A DNA stretch of 64,000 nucleotides from Pseudazoarcus pumilus (GTDB lineage Bacteria; Pseudomonadota; Gammaproteobacteria; Burkholderiales; Rhodocyclaceae): contig NZ_CP025682.1 of NCBI RefSeq assembly GCF_002872475.1, positions 2,914,001 to 2,978,000 of the forward strand, in the 5' to 3' direction. A model generated the notes under the pieces. It had not been told where the DNA came from, searched no databases, and was given only the letters and a program-made list of their open reading frames with translations. Positions 16,986 to 27,229 of the stretch are shown here, piece after piece. Position numbers and translations under genes: made by a program. Every line of letters starts with the position of its first letter. Position 1 is the stretch's first letter.

Positions 16986-18067
16986 TCCGCCTCAAGAATC
17001 AAGTGCAACACGGTTGCGAAATTGAGCGATGTCCTGCGCCATGACTTCTTCCGGTGTTTTCCATTCCAGCGTCTGTCTGGGTCGTCCGTTCATCAGCCGG
17101 GCAATGGCGTTGAGCTGGATCTGGCTGACTTGCGACAGGTCAGCGCCCTTTGGCAGGAACTGGCGTAGCAGGCCGTTGGTGTTCTCGTTGCTGCCACGCT
17201 GCCAAGGGCTGTACGGGTCGGCAAACCAGATGTCCAGCTTCAGTCGCCGGGCCAACTCCTCATGACGCGCCATCTCGCTGCCCCGGTCATAGGTCAGGCT
17301 CTCGCGCAGGAAGGCCGGCATCTTCTTCATCTGCCGCGTGAAACCCTCCAGCGCCGCCTCGGCGCTGCAACCGTCCATCTTGCACAACACCACGAAGCGG
17401 CTCTTGCGCTCGACCAGCGTACCCACGGCCGAGCGATTAAACGCACCCTTGATGAAATCCCCTTCCCAGTGCCCGGGCAACTGGCGGGACTCGATTTCCT
17501 CCGGGCGGTTGTGGATGCGCAGCGCCTCGGCAATGGGCAGCCCACCAGGACGGGCCGCGCTCCGGCGCGGGCGACCGCGCGCGGGCTTGGATTGGCGCAG
17601 CGCGGCGATCATGCCCTGGCGCAAAGCCCCTTTCGGATGCGCGTAGATGCTCGCGTAAATCGTCTCGTGGCTGACCTGCCAGGTGGGGTCGTCGGGATGC
17701 ATCTGGCGCAGTCTGGCAGCGATCTGTTGCGGCGACCAGTAGCGGTCGAGCAGCTTGTGGCGCACAAAACCATACAGCGCCGAACCTTCCATCAGCTTCA
17801 ATCGCCGCACGCTGGCCTGACGACGGCGCCGGTACGCGCTCCCAGCGATGCTGGCCCGGTAGCTGCCATCCGACGCCCGATTACGGCTCAACTCGCGCGA
17901 AATCGTCGAACGGCAGCGGCCCAGCATTCTCGCAATGCGCGCTCCCGAGCTGCCGCGCAGTTGTTCCGCCATGATCAAACCGCGATCCTCAGCCGACAAG
18001 TGTGTGTAGTTTCTCTGCATGACAACACCCTAAATGATGGGTGTTGCACTTGGAAGTTGAGACTAGC
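16986..18067 (-). mobile_element. IS30-family insertion sequence
   Basis: An element of about 1,082 bp with one transposase gene. The ends carry imperfect inverted repeats, best seen as CTCAA-N4-CAAGTGCAACAC at 16991-17011 and its complement at 18041-18061. The bases CTGC flank it on both sides (16982-16985 and 18068-18071) as the likely target duplication. With these boundaries the interrupted cassette gene reads in frame across the junction. The GC-rich body contrasts with the AT-rich cassette. Confidence 0.75.
16992..18020 (-). CDS. IS30-family transposase
   Basis: A protein of 342 residues. The N-terminal HTH is YTHLSAEDRGLIMAEQLRG, then ARMLGRCRSTISRELSRN. The DDE catalytic core is visible as HWEGDFIKG (first Asp), LTYDRGSEMA (second Asp) and RGSNENTNGLLRQFLPKG (Glu), the typical IS30 signature. 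It appears full length and intact, so it may be active. Its stop and start lie close to the inverted repeats, as usual for the family. Confidence 0.92.
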   Translation of the reverse strand: MQRNYTHLSAEDRGLIMAEQLRGSSGARIARMLGRCRSTISRELSRNRASDGSYRASIAGSAYRRRRQASVRRLKLMEGSALYGFVRHKLLDRYWSPQQIAARLRQMHPDDPTWQVSHETIYASIYAHPKGALRQGMIAALRQSKPARGRPRRSAARPGGLPIAEALRIHNRPEEIESRQLPGHWEGDFIKGAFNRSAVGTLVERKSRFVVLCKMDGCSAEAALEGFTRQMKKMPAFLRESLTYDRGSEMARHEELARRLKLDIWFADPYSPWQRGSNENTNGLLRQFLPKGADLSQVSQIQLNAIARLMNGRPRQTLEWKTPEEVMAQDIAQFRNRVALDS

Positions 18068-18453
18068 CTGCCTTTAGTGACCTGCTCCGCCCCAAAGTCG
18101 GTAAATATCGTGGAGAGATTATTGTTCAGCGCCGCGGCAAATTTTGCACCAAGGCCTGATCCGCTATTTCCGATCTTGCTAAAGCCAAGCCAGTTTTGCT
18201 TGACCTCTGGAAATAGGAACCAATGCTGGACAAGCCCTCTAGATACTGCTCCAGACTCGGACATCTCCCGAAGAAACTTAATATAATTGATTATTTTGTC
18301 ATGAAGCGCTTGATATTCTGGCTTGTCGCTACTGAACAAAAGAAATGGATCAATAAAGACAGGAAGGTCGTTGATGAGAGAAATATTGAATGCCCCATAC
18401 TCCTCCAGGTCGCTTGGGGAGACATCAAACCAGTCCGAGAAATAGACGTTCAA
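18068..18453 (-). pseudogene. PD-(D/E)XK-like cassette protein, N-terminal fragment (split by IS30)
   Basis: The 5' part (about 128 residues) of the interrupted cassette gene, beginning MNVYFSDWFDVSPSDLEEYG, then FNISLINDLPVFIDPFLLF, and ending EQVTKG at the IS. As it stands the frame runs about 26 codons into the IS and stops at 17989. The intact protein would be about 487 residues. The start lies 17 bases after the end of the upstream attC site, typical of a cassette gene without its own promoter. Confidence 0.6.
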
Positions 18454-18469
18454 GTGGACCCTCCTCGCA

Positions 18470-18551
18470 AACTAACGCCGCAAATCACCGGAGGAAAAAA
18501 ACAGAGCGCAGCGGCGCTTTTTGGCGTCCGAGTGCATTTGCCTTGTTAGAC
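18470..18551 (-). other. attC recombination site 2
   Basis: On the minus strand it starts GTCTAACAAGGCAAATGCAC three bases after the DUF2971 stop and ends GTGATTTGCGGCGTTAGTT. The core site GTTAGAC (plus strand, 18545-18551) is perfect and the inverse core has one mismatch. The arms GCAAATGCAC and GTGATTTGC pair with an extrahelical base, as in bona fide attC sites. Confidence 0.75.
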
Positions 18552-18554
18552 CAT

Positions 18555-19301
18555 CTATACGCCAAAGGGAAATACCATGTTCTTTGGTGGAGCATACAGT
18601 AATGACCTTAATATTTTGCCTTTGAAATTGGTTTTGGATTTGATGTCAGCTTTTATTTTTAGAAATTCTGGATAATCGACCCTTGGATCAATCATTATTT
18701 GATCGATTAGATCATGAGGGTCAATGGCGTATTTATAGATCCCATGAGGATTGCTGTTTTCCTTCTCGAAATATAAAAGACGAACCTCATTTTCATGCCT
18801 AAATGCCGGCCTCTTAACAAGGAGTGTTTTTGCGAGTTCATATGCTTCAGGATTGATTTTTCCCCTGAATACAGTATTAGCAAAATCCATCATTTTCTTG
18901 TTATCTAGATATTTCACCTTCCCGATAAAACACTGAACGTTCTGCCAAGGCTGAAGTCCGGTAGCCAAACTATTGGCAAGCTTCGGAATGGTTGTTCTGA
19001 TTCTTACACCATTAGATTTGGGTGAGTAGATTCTCCACATGGCATCTGATGCCTTATGGCGAGACCAGCATTGGCCATAGAAATCATCTCTAAATCCAAA
19101 ATCAACCATTTCTCCATCTGGCAGCTTAGCCTTTGACTTTAATATAAAGTTTTCGAATGGATCTTCCCATTTTTTTGGGCTTACCAATACATTCTTCTTA
19201 TTTAAAAAAAGCTCAAACAAGCGATCAATCGAAATAATTCGATAGATGTATTGATCCTTCACATTCAGATCGATATCAATGTAGTTATTGTTGTTCAACA
19301 T
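18555..19301 (-). CDS. DUF2971-domain protein (gene cassette 2)
   Basis: A protein of 248 residues, with a visibly AT-rich gene. Features of DUF2971 are YRIISIDRLFELFLNKKNVL, then PKKWEDPFENFI, then CWSRHKASDAMWRIYSP, then GVRIRTT, and near the C-terminus AFRHENEVRLLYF. The domain is common in mobile regions and near defence genes, but its biochemistry is not established. Its start lies 13 bases beyond the upstream attC site and its stop 3 bases before the next, the compact layout of an integron cassette. Transcription presumably enters from upstream. Confidence 0.85.
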   Translation of the reverse strand: MLNNNNYIDIDLNVKDQYIYRIISIDRLFELFLNKKNVLVSPKKWEDPFENFILKSKAKLPDGEMVDFGFRDDFYGQCWSRHKASDAMWRIYSPKSNGVRIRTTIPKLANSLATGLQPWQNVQCFIGKVKYLDNKKMMDFANTVFRGKINPEAYELAKTLLVKRPAFRHENEVRLLYFEKENSNPHGIYKYAIDPHDLIDQIMIDPRVDYPEFLKIKADIKSKTNFKGKILRSLLYAPPKNMVFPFGV

Positions 19302-19314
19302 GACGTCTTTATAG

Positions 19315-19394
19315 GCCTAACGCCTGCCGTAACCGGCCCATTTGTAGCGAGAAAAGCGAACGAAAATGCGTCCGAGTTGACGGCATTGTTAAGT
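19315..19394 (-). other. attC recombination site 3
   Basis: On the minus strand ACTTAACAATGCCGTCAACT begins inside the DUF2806 stop codon and the site ends GGTTACGGCAGGCGTTAGGC. Both simple ends fit RYYYAAC/GTTRRRY (plus strand GCCTAAC at 19315 and GTTAAGT at 19388). The arms TGCCGTCAACTCGG and CCGGTTACGGCA pair with extrahelical bases. This is the best-formed of the three sites. Confidence 0.82.
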
Positions 19395-20246
19395 GCTTTC
19401 ATCGCTCGGAATGTGCGCCTTCCATTTTTCTTTAACGTAGTCATAAAACCCGTCAACGCCAGGTACTTTAACGACCCGCGCTAACTCTTGACCTGCCTGC
19501 GTTAGCAACACCTTGCCAATAGAAAGTGTATTGTCTGTCTCTTTGTTCATCGTTAATGGCAAAACTTGCCCGCAATAGGAAACTGAAAAATTCTTAGGCA
19601 GCCGTTGCCTGTTAAAGCCTGATACGCCGCCAAACTGAATGAGCCCCAAACTATCCAGGTGTGACAAGCTCGCAAAATTAATACCAAGATTGTTGTAGAT
19701 CTTGTCTTGGGTATCAAAGACTAATGGAGTGAATTTTCCGAAAATCCATCCGAACCTGCACAACGTCTGAAATAGTTCCGCATCTCGTTTGTCGAGATCT
19801 CCAAGCAGGTTCACTGTGCGTTTAGAAAATGAGCCAGGCGTGTTTGCTTCGCCAGCCAGAACTTGCGCCCATATACTCTGCATCTCTTCATCGGACACAA
19901 TTCTGGATTTGTCAAAGAAATTAGTAACCCAATCATTTTCCATGTTTTCTGGATTCGACTCCTCAGCTAGGTGAGGAAGAGATTTTCTGGTTATTTCTTC
20001 CATATTCTCTTGCCGATTGGCTTCCTCCTCAACGAACCTGTGCATAGCTCGACGATGTAAATCTGTTATTTCAATTTCTGTCTTCGCCCTGATCAAGCCT
20101 GCTTCAGCTTCGGCCTTAGCTACACGCTTAATCTGCCATGGCTCAAAAATTCCACCAATTGCAGAAGACACCTTTTCAATTAAGGTATTAGCTGGCTTCG
20201 AAAGGTCACCAAGATTTACTAATGACGTTGATTTGTCGTCTGACAT
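19389..20246 (-). CDS. DUF2806-domain protein (gene cassette 1)
   Basis: A protein of 285 residues from an AT-rich gene. The N-terminal part has SSAIGGIFEPWQIKRVAKAE followed by a long charged helix (AEAGLIRAKTEIEITDLHRR). The core shows NDWVTNFFDKSRIVSDEEMQ, then WAQVLAGEANTPGSFSKRTV, then LDKRDAELFQTLC, the pattern of DUF2806. Members are found in accessory DNA and have been listed near defence genes; no activity is established. The stop codon is part of attC site 3. It is the first cassette, and any array promoter should lie upstream, beyond 20265. Confidence 0.82.
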   Translation of the reverse strand: MSDDKSTSLVNLGDLSKPANTLIEKVSSAIGGIFEPWQIKRVAKAEAEAGLIRAKTEIEITDLHRRAMHRFVEEEANRQENMEEITRKSLPHLAEESNPENMENDWVTNFFDKSRIVSDEEMQSIWAQVLAGEANTPGSFSKRTVNLLGDLDKRDAELFQTLCRFGWIFGKFTPLVFDTQDKIYNNLGINFASLSHLDSLGLIQFGGVSGFNRQRLPKNFSVSYCGQVLPLTMNKETDNTLSIGKVLLTQAGQELARVVKVPGVDGFYDYVKEKWKAHIPSDEST

Positions 20247-20253
20247 TATTTAC

Positions 20254-20260
20254 ACCTAAC
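20254..20260 (-). other. Orphan integron core site (GTTAGGT) upstream of cassette 1
   Basis: GTTAGGT on the minus strand fits GTTRRRY and lies seven bases before the ATG of the DUF2806 gene, where the preceding attC or attI core is expected. No convincing partner arm was found within 150 bases further upstream, so this is a lone or decayed site. Confidence 0.45.
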
Positions 20261-20635
20261 AGTGATTAGACTGCACGCATCGATATCCAATCAACGTGCG
20301 GGCGTCCTTATTGCGCGTCATGCCGCGCACTGTTTCATAAAAATTCGATGCGCGCCAGTACCTTACGACGTACGGCTCATTGACTGCGTGCGTGCTTGAC
20401 TGCGAAAGACATGTGAACGGCCACGCATCCAGCATGTGTCGGGATATGGACTGGAAGACGGCGAGAAGCTGGACGGCAGGGTTTTTGGGTGTGCGCGGAT
20501 TGCGCGGCAGAGGCACAGAGTAGGTGGAGATCGCAATTCGCTGCGCTCATCGCAACCTACGGCGCAGGGGATTGGCGCGGGTCAGATCAACACATGCGGC
20601 GGGATGCGCTGCGCTTGTCCTGCTCTATGGGATCT
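20261..20635. other. Intergenic region of about 375 bases with decayed REP-like repeats
   Basis: No convincing gene. Two REP-like units are visible: about 20520-20563 (a TCGCAATTCGCTGCGCTCAT-type loop with GTAGGT/ACCTAC ends) and about 20595-20631 (GGCGGGATGCGCTGCGCTTG), the latter a decayed copy of the palindrome at 21618. The array promoter, if any, should lie here on the minus strand, but no clear -35/-10 pair was recognised. Confidence 0.5.
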
Positions 20636-20896
20636 TCAGGTCGCGCTCGCCGTTTCAGCCGCGAGCGATTTGAGTGCCTCGGGCGCGAAATCCGCGCCAT
20701 TGGGCCAGACGACCGTTCCGCAGACGGAGTCCAGCGTTCCCCTGGAAAAGTACGCTTCCTCGCGCAGCGGCTCGAACACCGGGCCATTGAGTAGGGGCCA
20801 GACGTCAACGACCTTCGACGTGCCATCGCTGAAACGCAGTGACAATCGATGCCCTCCAACCCATGTGACGCTGGTGATGCGAAGAATCTCGTTCAT
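20636..20896 (-). CDS. DUF2442-domain protein
   Basis: An 86-residue protein: ILRITSVTWVGGHRLSLRFS, then DGTSKVVDVWPLLNGPVFEP, then FSRGTLDSVCGTVVWPNGADFAPEAL read across the middle. This is the standard DUF2442 pattern, a small domain often encoded next to DUF4160 in toxin-antitoxin-like pairs. No DUF4160 partner is present beside it here. GGAG lies upstream of the ATG at 20896. The role is unresolved; a regulator or antitoxin remnant is possible. Confidence 0.82.
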   Translation of the reverse strand: MNEILRITSVTWVGGHRLSLRFSDGTSKVVDVWPLLNGPVFEPLREEAYFSRGTLDSVCGTVVWPNGADFAPEALKSLAAETASAT

Positions 20897-20965
20897 GGCG
20901 CTACTCCAACGGTTCGATGGGGCTGAGAGGTTCGCCGGCTCGGGCTTCCGTGTAGACATGCGGGT

Positions 20966-21328
20966 TTAGACGCGGTAAGGCACACGGACATCGGCCGCAT
21001 CTGCGCGGAAGTCTTTGATATCGCGGGTGACGAGCAGTGCGCCCTCGACCCGAGCGCTCGCCCAGATTATGGCGTCGGGCAGGCGCAGGCGATGCCGGCG
21101 CCGCAGTTCGACGGCCTGCTCGGCGACTTCAGACGTGACCGGGACTTGAGAGAACCGGGCGAGGAAGGCCCGTACGGAGATGTCGGTTCCCGGGTCGGCT
21201 CCGACCATGACTTCCATCCAGGTGATCGGGCTGATCAGACACTGCTCATAACGATTGATCTCGCGGCGCGCGGCATCCACGCCGTTGAGGTAGTCGATCA
21301 GGATGTTGGTATCGAATAGCGCCTTCAT
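20966..21328 (-). CDS. vapC: VapC-type PIN-domain toxin
   Basis: A 120-residue PIN ribonuclease: MKALFDTNILIDYLNG supplies the first Asp, ISPITWMEVMVG the Glu, and LRLPDAIIWASARVEGALLV, then TRDIKDF, the later acidic residues. This is the complete catalytic set of VapC toxins, which cleave specific RNAs. The start ATG 21328 lies eight bases after the stop of the RHH antitoxin gene, the standard VapBC operon order. The ATG seven codons upstream is not needed. Confidence 0.88.
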   Translation of the reverse strand: MKALFDTNILIDYLNGVDAARREINRYEQCLISPITWMEVMVGADPGTDISVRAFLARFSQVPVTSEVAEQAVELRRRHRLRLPDAIIWASARVEGALLVTRDIKDFRADAADVRVPYRV

Positions 21329-21336
21329 GGACTTCG

Positions 21337-21558
21337 TTACCGATCCCACTCCTGCCGTAGCTTCTCCTGACAGGCAAGGCCATCCTCGGCGCGGTCACGC
21401 CACAGGCCGAAGGCGTCGTCCTGCGCCTCCGGTGCACGCCGCGCAAGATACTCGGCCAGTGCGCGGCGCACCACCTCGGCACGTGAGGCCTGCTCGCGCT
21501 TAGCGAGGGACTTCAAGGCTTCGTACTGGTCTTCCGGCAGGTCGATGATGGTGCGCAT
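21337..21558 (-). CDS. vapB: VapB-type ribbon-helix-helix antitoxin
   Basis: A 73-residue protein. The N-terminal RHH fold is MRTIIDLPEDQYEALKSLAK, then REQASRAEVVRRALAEYLAR, which binds operator DNA. The C-terminal part (DDAFGLWRDRAEDGLACQEK) is acidic with Trp and Leu and is likely the toxin-binding tail. It is expected to neutralise the VapC encoded next and autorepress the operon. Confidence 0.85.
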   Translation of the reverse strand: MRTIIDLPEDQYEALKSLAKREQASRAEVVRRALAEYLARRAPEAQDDAFGLWRDRAEDGLACQEKLRQEWDR

Positions 21559-21616
21559 TGCGGGCGCTCCTGAGCGTTATCAGTCTGCGTCATCATACAC
21601 CGAATGGTGAAGACAT

Positions 21617-21738
21617 CCGGCGGGATGCGCTGCGCTTATCCCGCCCTACGGGAAGCGGTGGTGGCTGTCATCGCGAGCGCAGCGTGGCAATCTCTCATCG
21701 GGGTGAGATCGCTTCGGCCTGTGGCCTCGCGATGACAG
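21617..21738. repeat. Two palindromic repeats before metH's 3' end
   Basis: The first (about 21617-21652) pairs GGCGGGAT with ATCCCGCC around a GCGCTGCGC-type loop, a member of the REP-like family. The second (21665-21738) has arms CTGTCATCGCGAG and CTCGCGATGACAG, with inner arms CAATCTC and GAGATCG. It resembles a common dispersed intergenic palindrome and may also act as a transcription end for the convergent units. Confidence 0.65.
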
Positions 21739-21750
21739 GTTGTGGATGGT

Positions 21751-25452
<3,702 letters not shown>

Positions 25453-25513
25453 GCGTTACCTCGGGCGTTTCGGGGGCCGGCATGGCGCGCGCTGCAAAAG
25501 GAAACGGCGCCAC

Positions 25514-25532
25514 AAATCCCCGGTGGGGATTT
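25514..25532 (-). promoter_or_regulatory. Hairpin between the SAH riboswitch and metH
   Basis: A perfect 8-bp inverted repeat (AAATCCCC, three bases, GGGGATTT) directly adjoins the 3' end of the aptamer and may serve as its expression platform by competing with the aptamer's last strand. There is no long U-tract, so control may be at translation rather than termination. Confidence 0.5.
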
Positions 25533-25592
25533 GCGAGCGCCGTTGTTCGGTTGCTGAGCCTGGCCCGGTGGCGGGTCGCAGCGCTCCTCAGC
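25533..25592 (-). ncRNA. SAH riboswitch upstream of metH
   Basis: On the minus strand the leader reads GCTGAGGAGCGCTGCGACC, a short loop, GGGCCAGGCTCAGC, then CAACGGCGCTCGC. These are the conserved blocks of the S-adenosylhomocysteine riboswitch: a GAGGAGCGCUGC core, a GCCAGGCUC block closing P1, and an AACGGCGCUC strand pairing with GAGCGCUG in the LL-type pseudoknot. SAH riboswitches are known to turn on ahcY and metH genes when SAH builds up. It ends about 80 bases before the metH start. Confidence 0.88.
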
Positions 25593-25639
25593 AAACCTGC
25601 GAGTTTACCGTTACTCGCTCAGGCACGCAAAACAAGGGC

Positions 25640-26239
25640 TTACCAGCCATACCATGGCGACCAGCCCCATGGATGACCATAGCCGCCGTAGAAGCGCGGA
25701 TGGTGGTGGTAGCCAATGCCCATGCCCCAGCCGAACGGGTGGCCGAACCAGCCGCTCAGGCCGCCGTCGCCACCGTAGTGGATCTGCGTGATGCTGGTGC
25801 GGTCGACCACGTCGTCGATGAAGTGCACGTTGAAGTACGTGCCGGCGAAACCGTGGTCGGTGGGGATTCTCCAGTCCCACACCTCTTCGTTCAGACGCCG
25901 GTAGATCTGCACCGAGTCGTGCTCGCCGAGCAGACGCGCGACTTCGTCCTTGCTCATGCCGCGCTCGACGCGGGCGCGGTTCCTGGGCGAGAGCGCATCA
26001 TGCTGCTCGACGATGCTGCCGTTGGCATCGATGGTGTACATCCAGGTACTCGAGCCGTTGGGCTGGGTCGAATACTCGTAGGTGCGGGTGCCGTCGGGGT
26101 TGTCCCAGATGCGGTGGGGCTCACCGCGCGCGGCCACCAGTTCGGCCTCGCGCGCGAACTGGGTCTGCATGCTCGCGCAGCCCGACAGCACCACCAGGGC
26201 CAGCGCCATTACCAGCCAGCCGGAAATTCTCGCAACCAT
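25640..26239 (-). CDS. Lipoprotein with an SmpA/OmlA-like segment
   Basis: A protein of 199 residues with a lipoprotein signal (WLVMALALVVLSGCASMQ, lipobox LSGC). Two short repeated BamE/SmpA-like motifs follow: ELVAARGEPHRIWDNPDGTR and RVERGMSKDEVARLLGEHD, the latter matching the G-M-x-x-x-E-V-x-x-x-L-G form. The C-terminus is an unusual Gly/His/Tyr/Trp-rich tail (GWGMGIGYHHHPRFYGGYGH). The location is probably the outer-membrane inner leaflet. Function unknown; a role in envelope assembly is only suggested by the motif. Confidence 0.7.
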   Translation of the reverse strand: MVARISGWLVMALALVVLSGCASMQTQFAREAELVAARGEPHRIWDNPDGTRTYEYSTQPNGSSTWMYTIDANGSIVEQHDALSPRNRARVERGMSKDEVARLLGEHDSVQIYRRLNEEVWDWRIPTDHGFAGTYFNVHFIDDVVDRTSITQIHYGGDGGLSGWFGHPFGWGMGIGYHHHPRFYGGYGHPWGWSPWYGW

Positions 26240-26288
26240 GGTCGCCTCGCTTTGCCCGCGCTGCGGGCGGGTTCGATGACGGGAGCGC

Positions 26289-26933
26289 TCAGGGCGCGAG
26301 CCGGCTGCGCGTCCACCGCCCGTCGTCCCCGAGGACGTAGGCGAAGCGGTCATGCAGGCGCGACGAACGACCCTGCCAGAACTCCCAGTAGTCCGGCTTC
26401 AGCCGGTAGCCGCCCCAGTGCGGCGGACGCGGCGGACGCAGGCCGAACTTGAGCCCGTATTCGGCCGCGCGCGCGACGATCACGCCACGATCGGCGATCT
26501 CCTCGCTCTGGTTCGACGCCCACGCGCCGATACGGTGCGTGAGCGGGCGGCTGGCGAAGTAGGCGTCGGATTCTGCCTCGGACACCTTCTCCACTTTGCC
26601 TTCGATCCGCACAACGCGTTCCAGTTCAACCCAGTGGAACTGCAGGGCCGCGAACGGATTGGCCACCAGCTCGCGGCCCTTGCGGCTGTTGTAGTTGGTG
26701 TACCAGACGATGCCGTCGCGATCGAAGCCCTTGATCAGCACGATGCGCGTGGAAGGCCGCCCGTTGGCGCCGACCGTGGCCACGGTCATTGCATTGGGTT
26801 CGGGCACGTCTTCGCGCAGCGCATCGGCCAGCCAGGCCTCGAACTGGTCGAAAGGATCGTCCGGCACCACATGGTCCTCGAGGCTGTGCTTGCCGTAGTT
26901 CTTGCGCAGGTCGGAAAGCGGTGACTTGCTCAT
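26289..26933 (-). CDS. pdxH: Pyridoxamine 5'-phosphate oxidase
   Basis: A protein of 214 residues, the usual size for PdxH, which oxidises pyridoxine/pyridoxamine 5'-phosphate to PLP with FMN. Diagnostic segments are [20 protein letters not shown], then [13 protein letters not shown]-like [14 protein letters not shown], then [19 protein letters not shown], and the C-terminal [20 protein letters not shown], then LAP. FMN-binding Arg, Lys and Ser residues are in place. CGGAG precedes the ATG at 26933. The roughly 300 bases upstream show no gene. Confidence 0.96.
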   Translation of the reverse strand: MSKSPLSDLRKNYGKHSLEDHVVPDDPFDQFEAWLADALREDVPEPNAMTVATVGANGRPSTRIVLIKGFDRDGIVWYTNYNSRKGRELVANPFAALQFHWVELERVVRIEGKVEKVSEAESDAYFASRPLTHRIGAWASNQSEEIADRGVIVARAAEYGLKFGLRPPRPPHWGGYRLKPDYWEFWQGRSSRLHDRFAYVLGDDGRWTRSRLAP

Positions 26934-27229
26934 CGTGATGCTCCGGGTGAATCGTGCGGCGCTACATGCGCCGGAGCCGTTCATGATAACGCCGGCACCC
27001 GCACATCGCTTGCTCCGGACACGGGACGGCGGCAAGATGCACGCCCGTGCGCACTCGAACGCGCACTCCGGGCACGAACGGCCGATCAGTGCATCGGCCG
27101 CCCGGCGGCGGCAGCGACCGCCACGATGCACCGGTGCGCGCATGCGCGCACCCGATTAAACCCCGGCGCAGCCCGCACCGAGGTGGCTGGGACGGCCCCG
27201 ATGTCGGTCCATGAATACGGGAGATTCAC

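Larger units (their letters stand above)
15832..20265 (-). mobile_element. Integrase-less integron cassette array (CALIN) of three cassettes
   Basis: Three minus-strand genes lie head to tail, each followed within 0-10 bases by an attC-like site of 76-82 bp (15832-15907, 18470-18551, 19315-19394). A further core site, GTTAGGT, lies eight bases upstream of the first gene. The block is visibly AT-rich compared with the surrounding GC-rich chromosome. No tyrosine integrase (IntI) is in the window, which fits a cluster of attC sites lacking an integrase. Cassettes from promoter-proximal to distal: DUF2806 protein, DUF2971 protein, PD-(D/E)XK-like protein. The last is interrupted by an IS30-family element. 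Confidence 0.75.

Noticed and set aside
16977-18091. A 15-16 bp target-site duplication around the IS30 element
   Set aside because: The two copies differ by an indel, the right copy is not adjacent to the inverted repeat, and removing one copy leaves the cassette gene out of frame. A CTGC duplication restores the frame and fits IS30 behaviour.
20256-20516. An 86-codon minus-strand frame upstream of the DUF2806 cassette
   Set aside because: No ribosome-binding site and no recognisable domain. It crosses the orphan core site and repeat-like sequence, so it is probably chance.
20520-21738. A short CRISPR array, suggested by repeated GCGCTGCGC-type units
   Set aside because: The units are palindromic, irregularly spaced and of REP type, with no constant spacer length and no cas genes.
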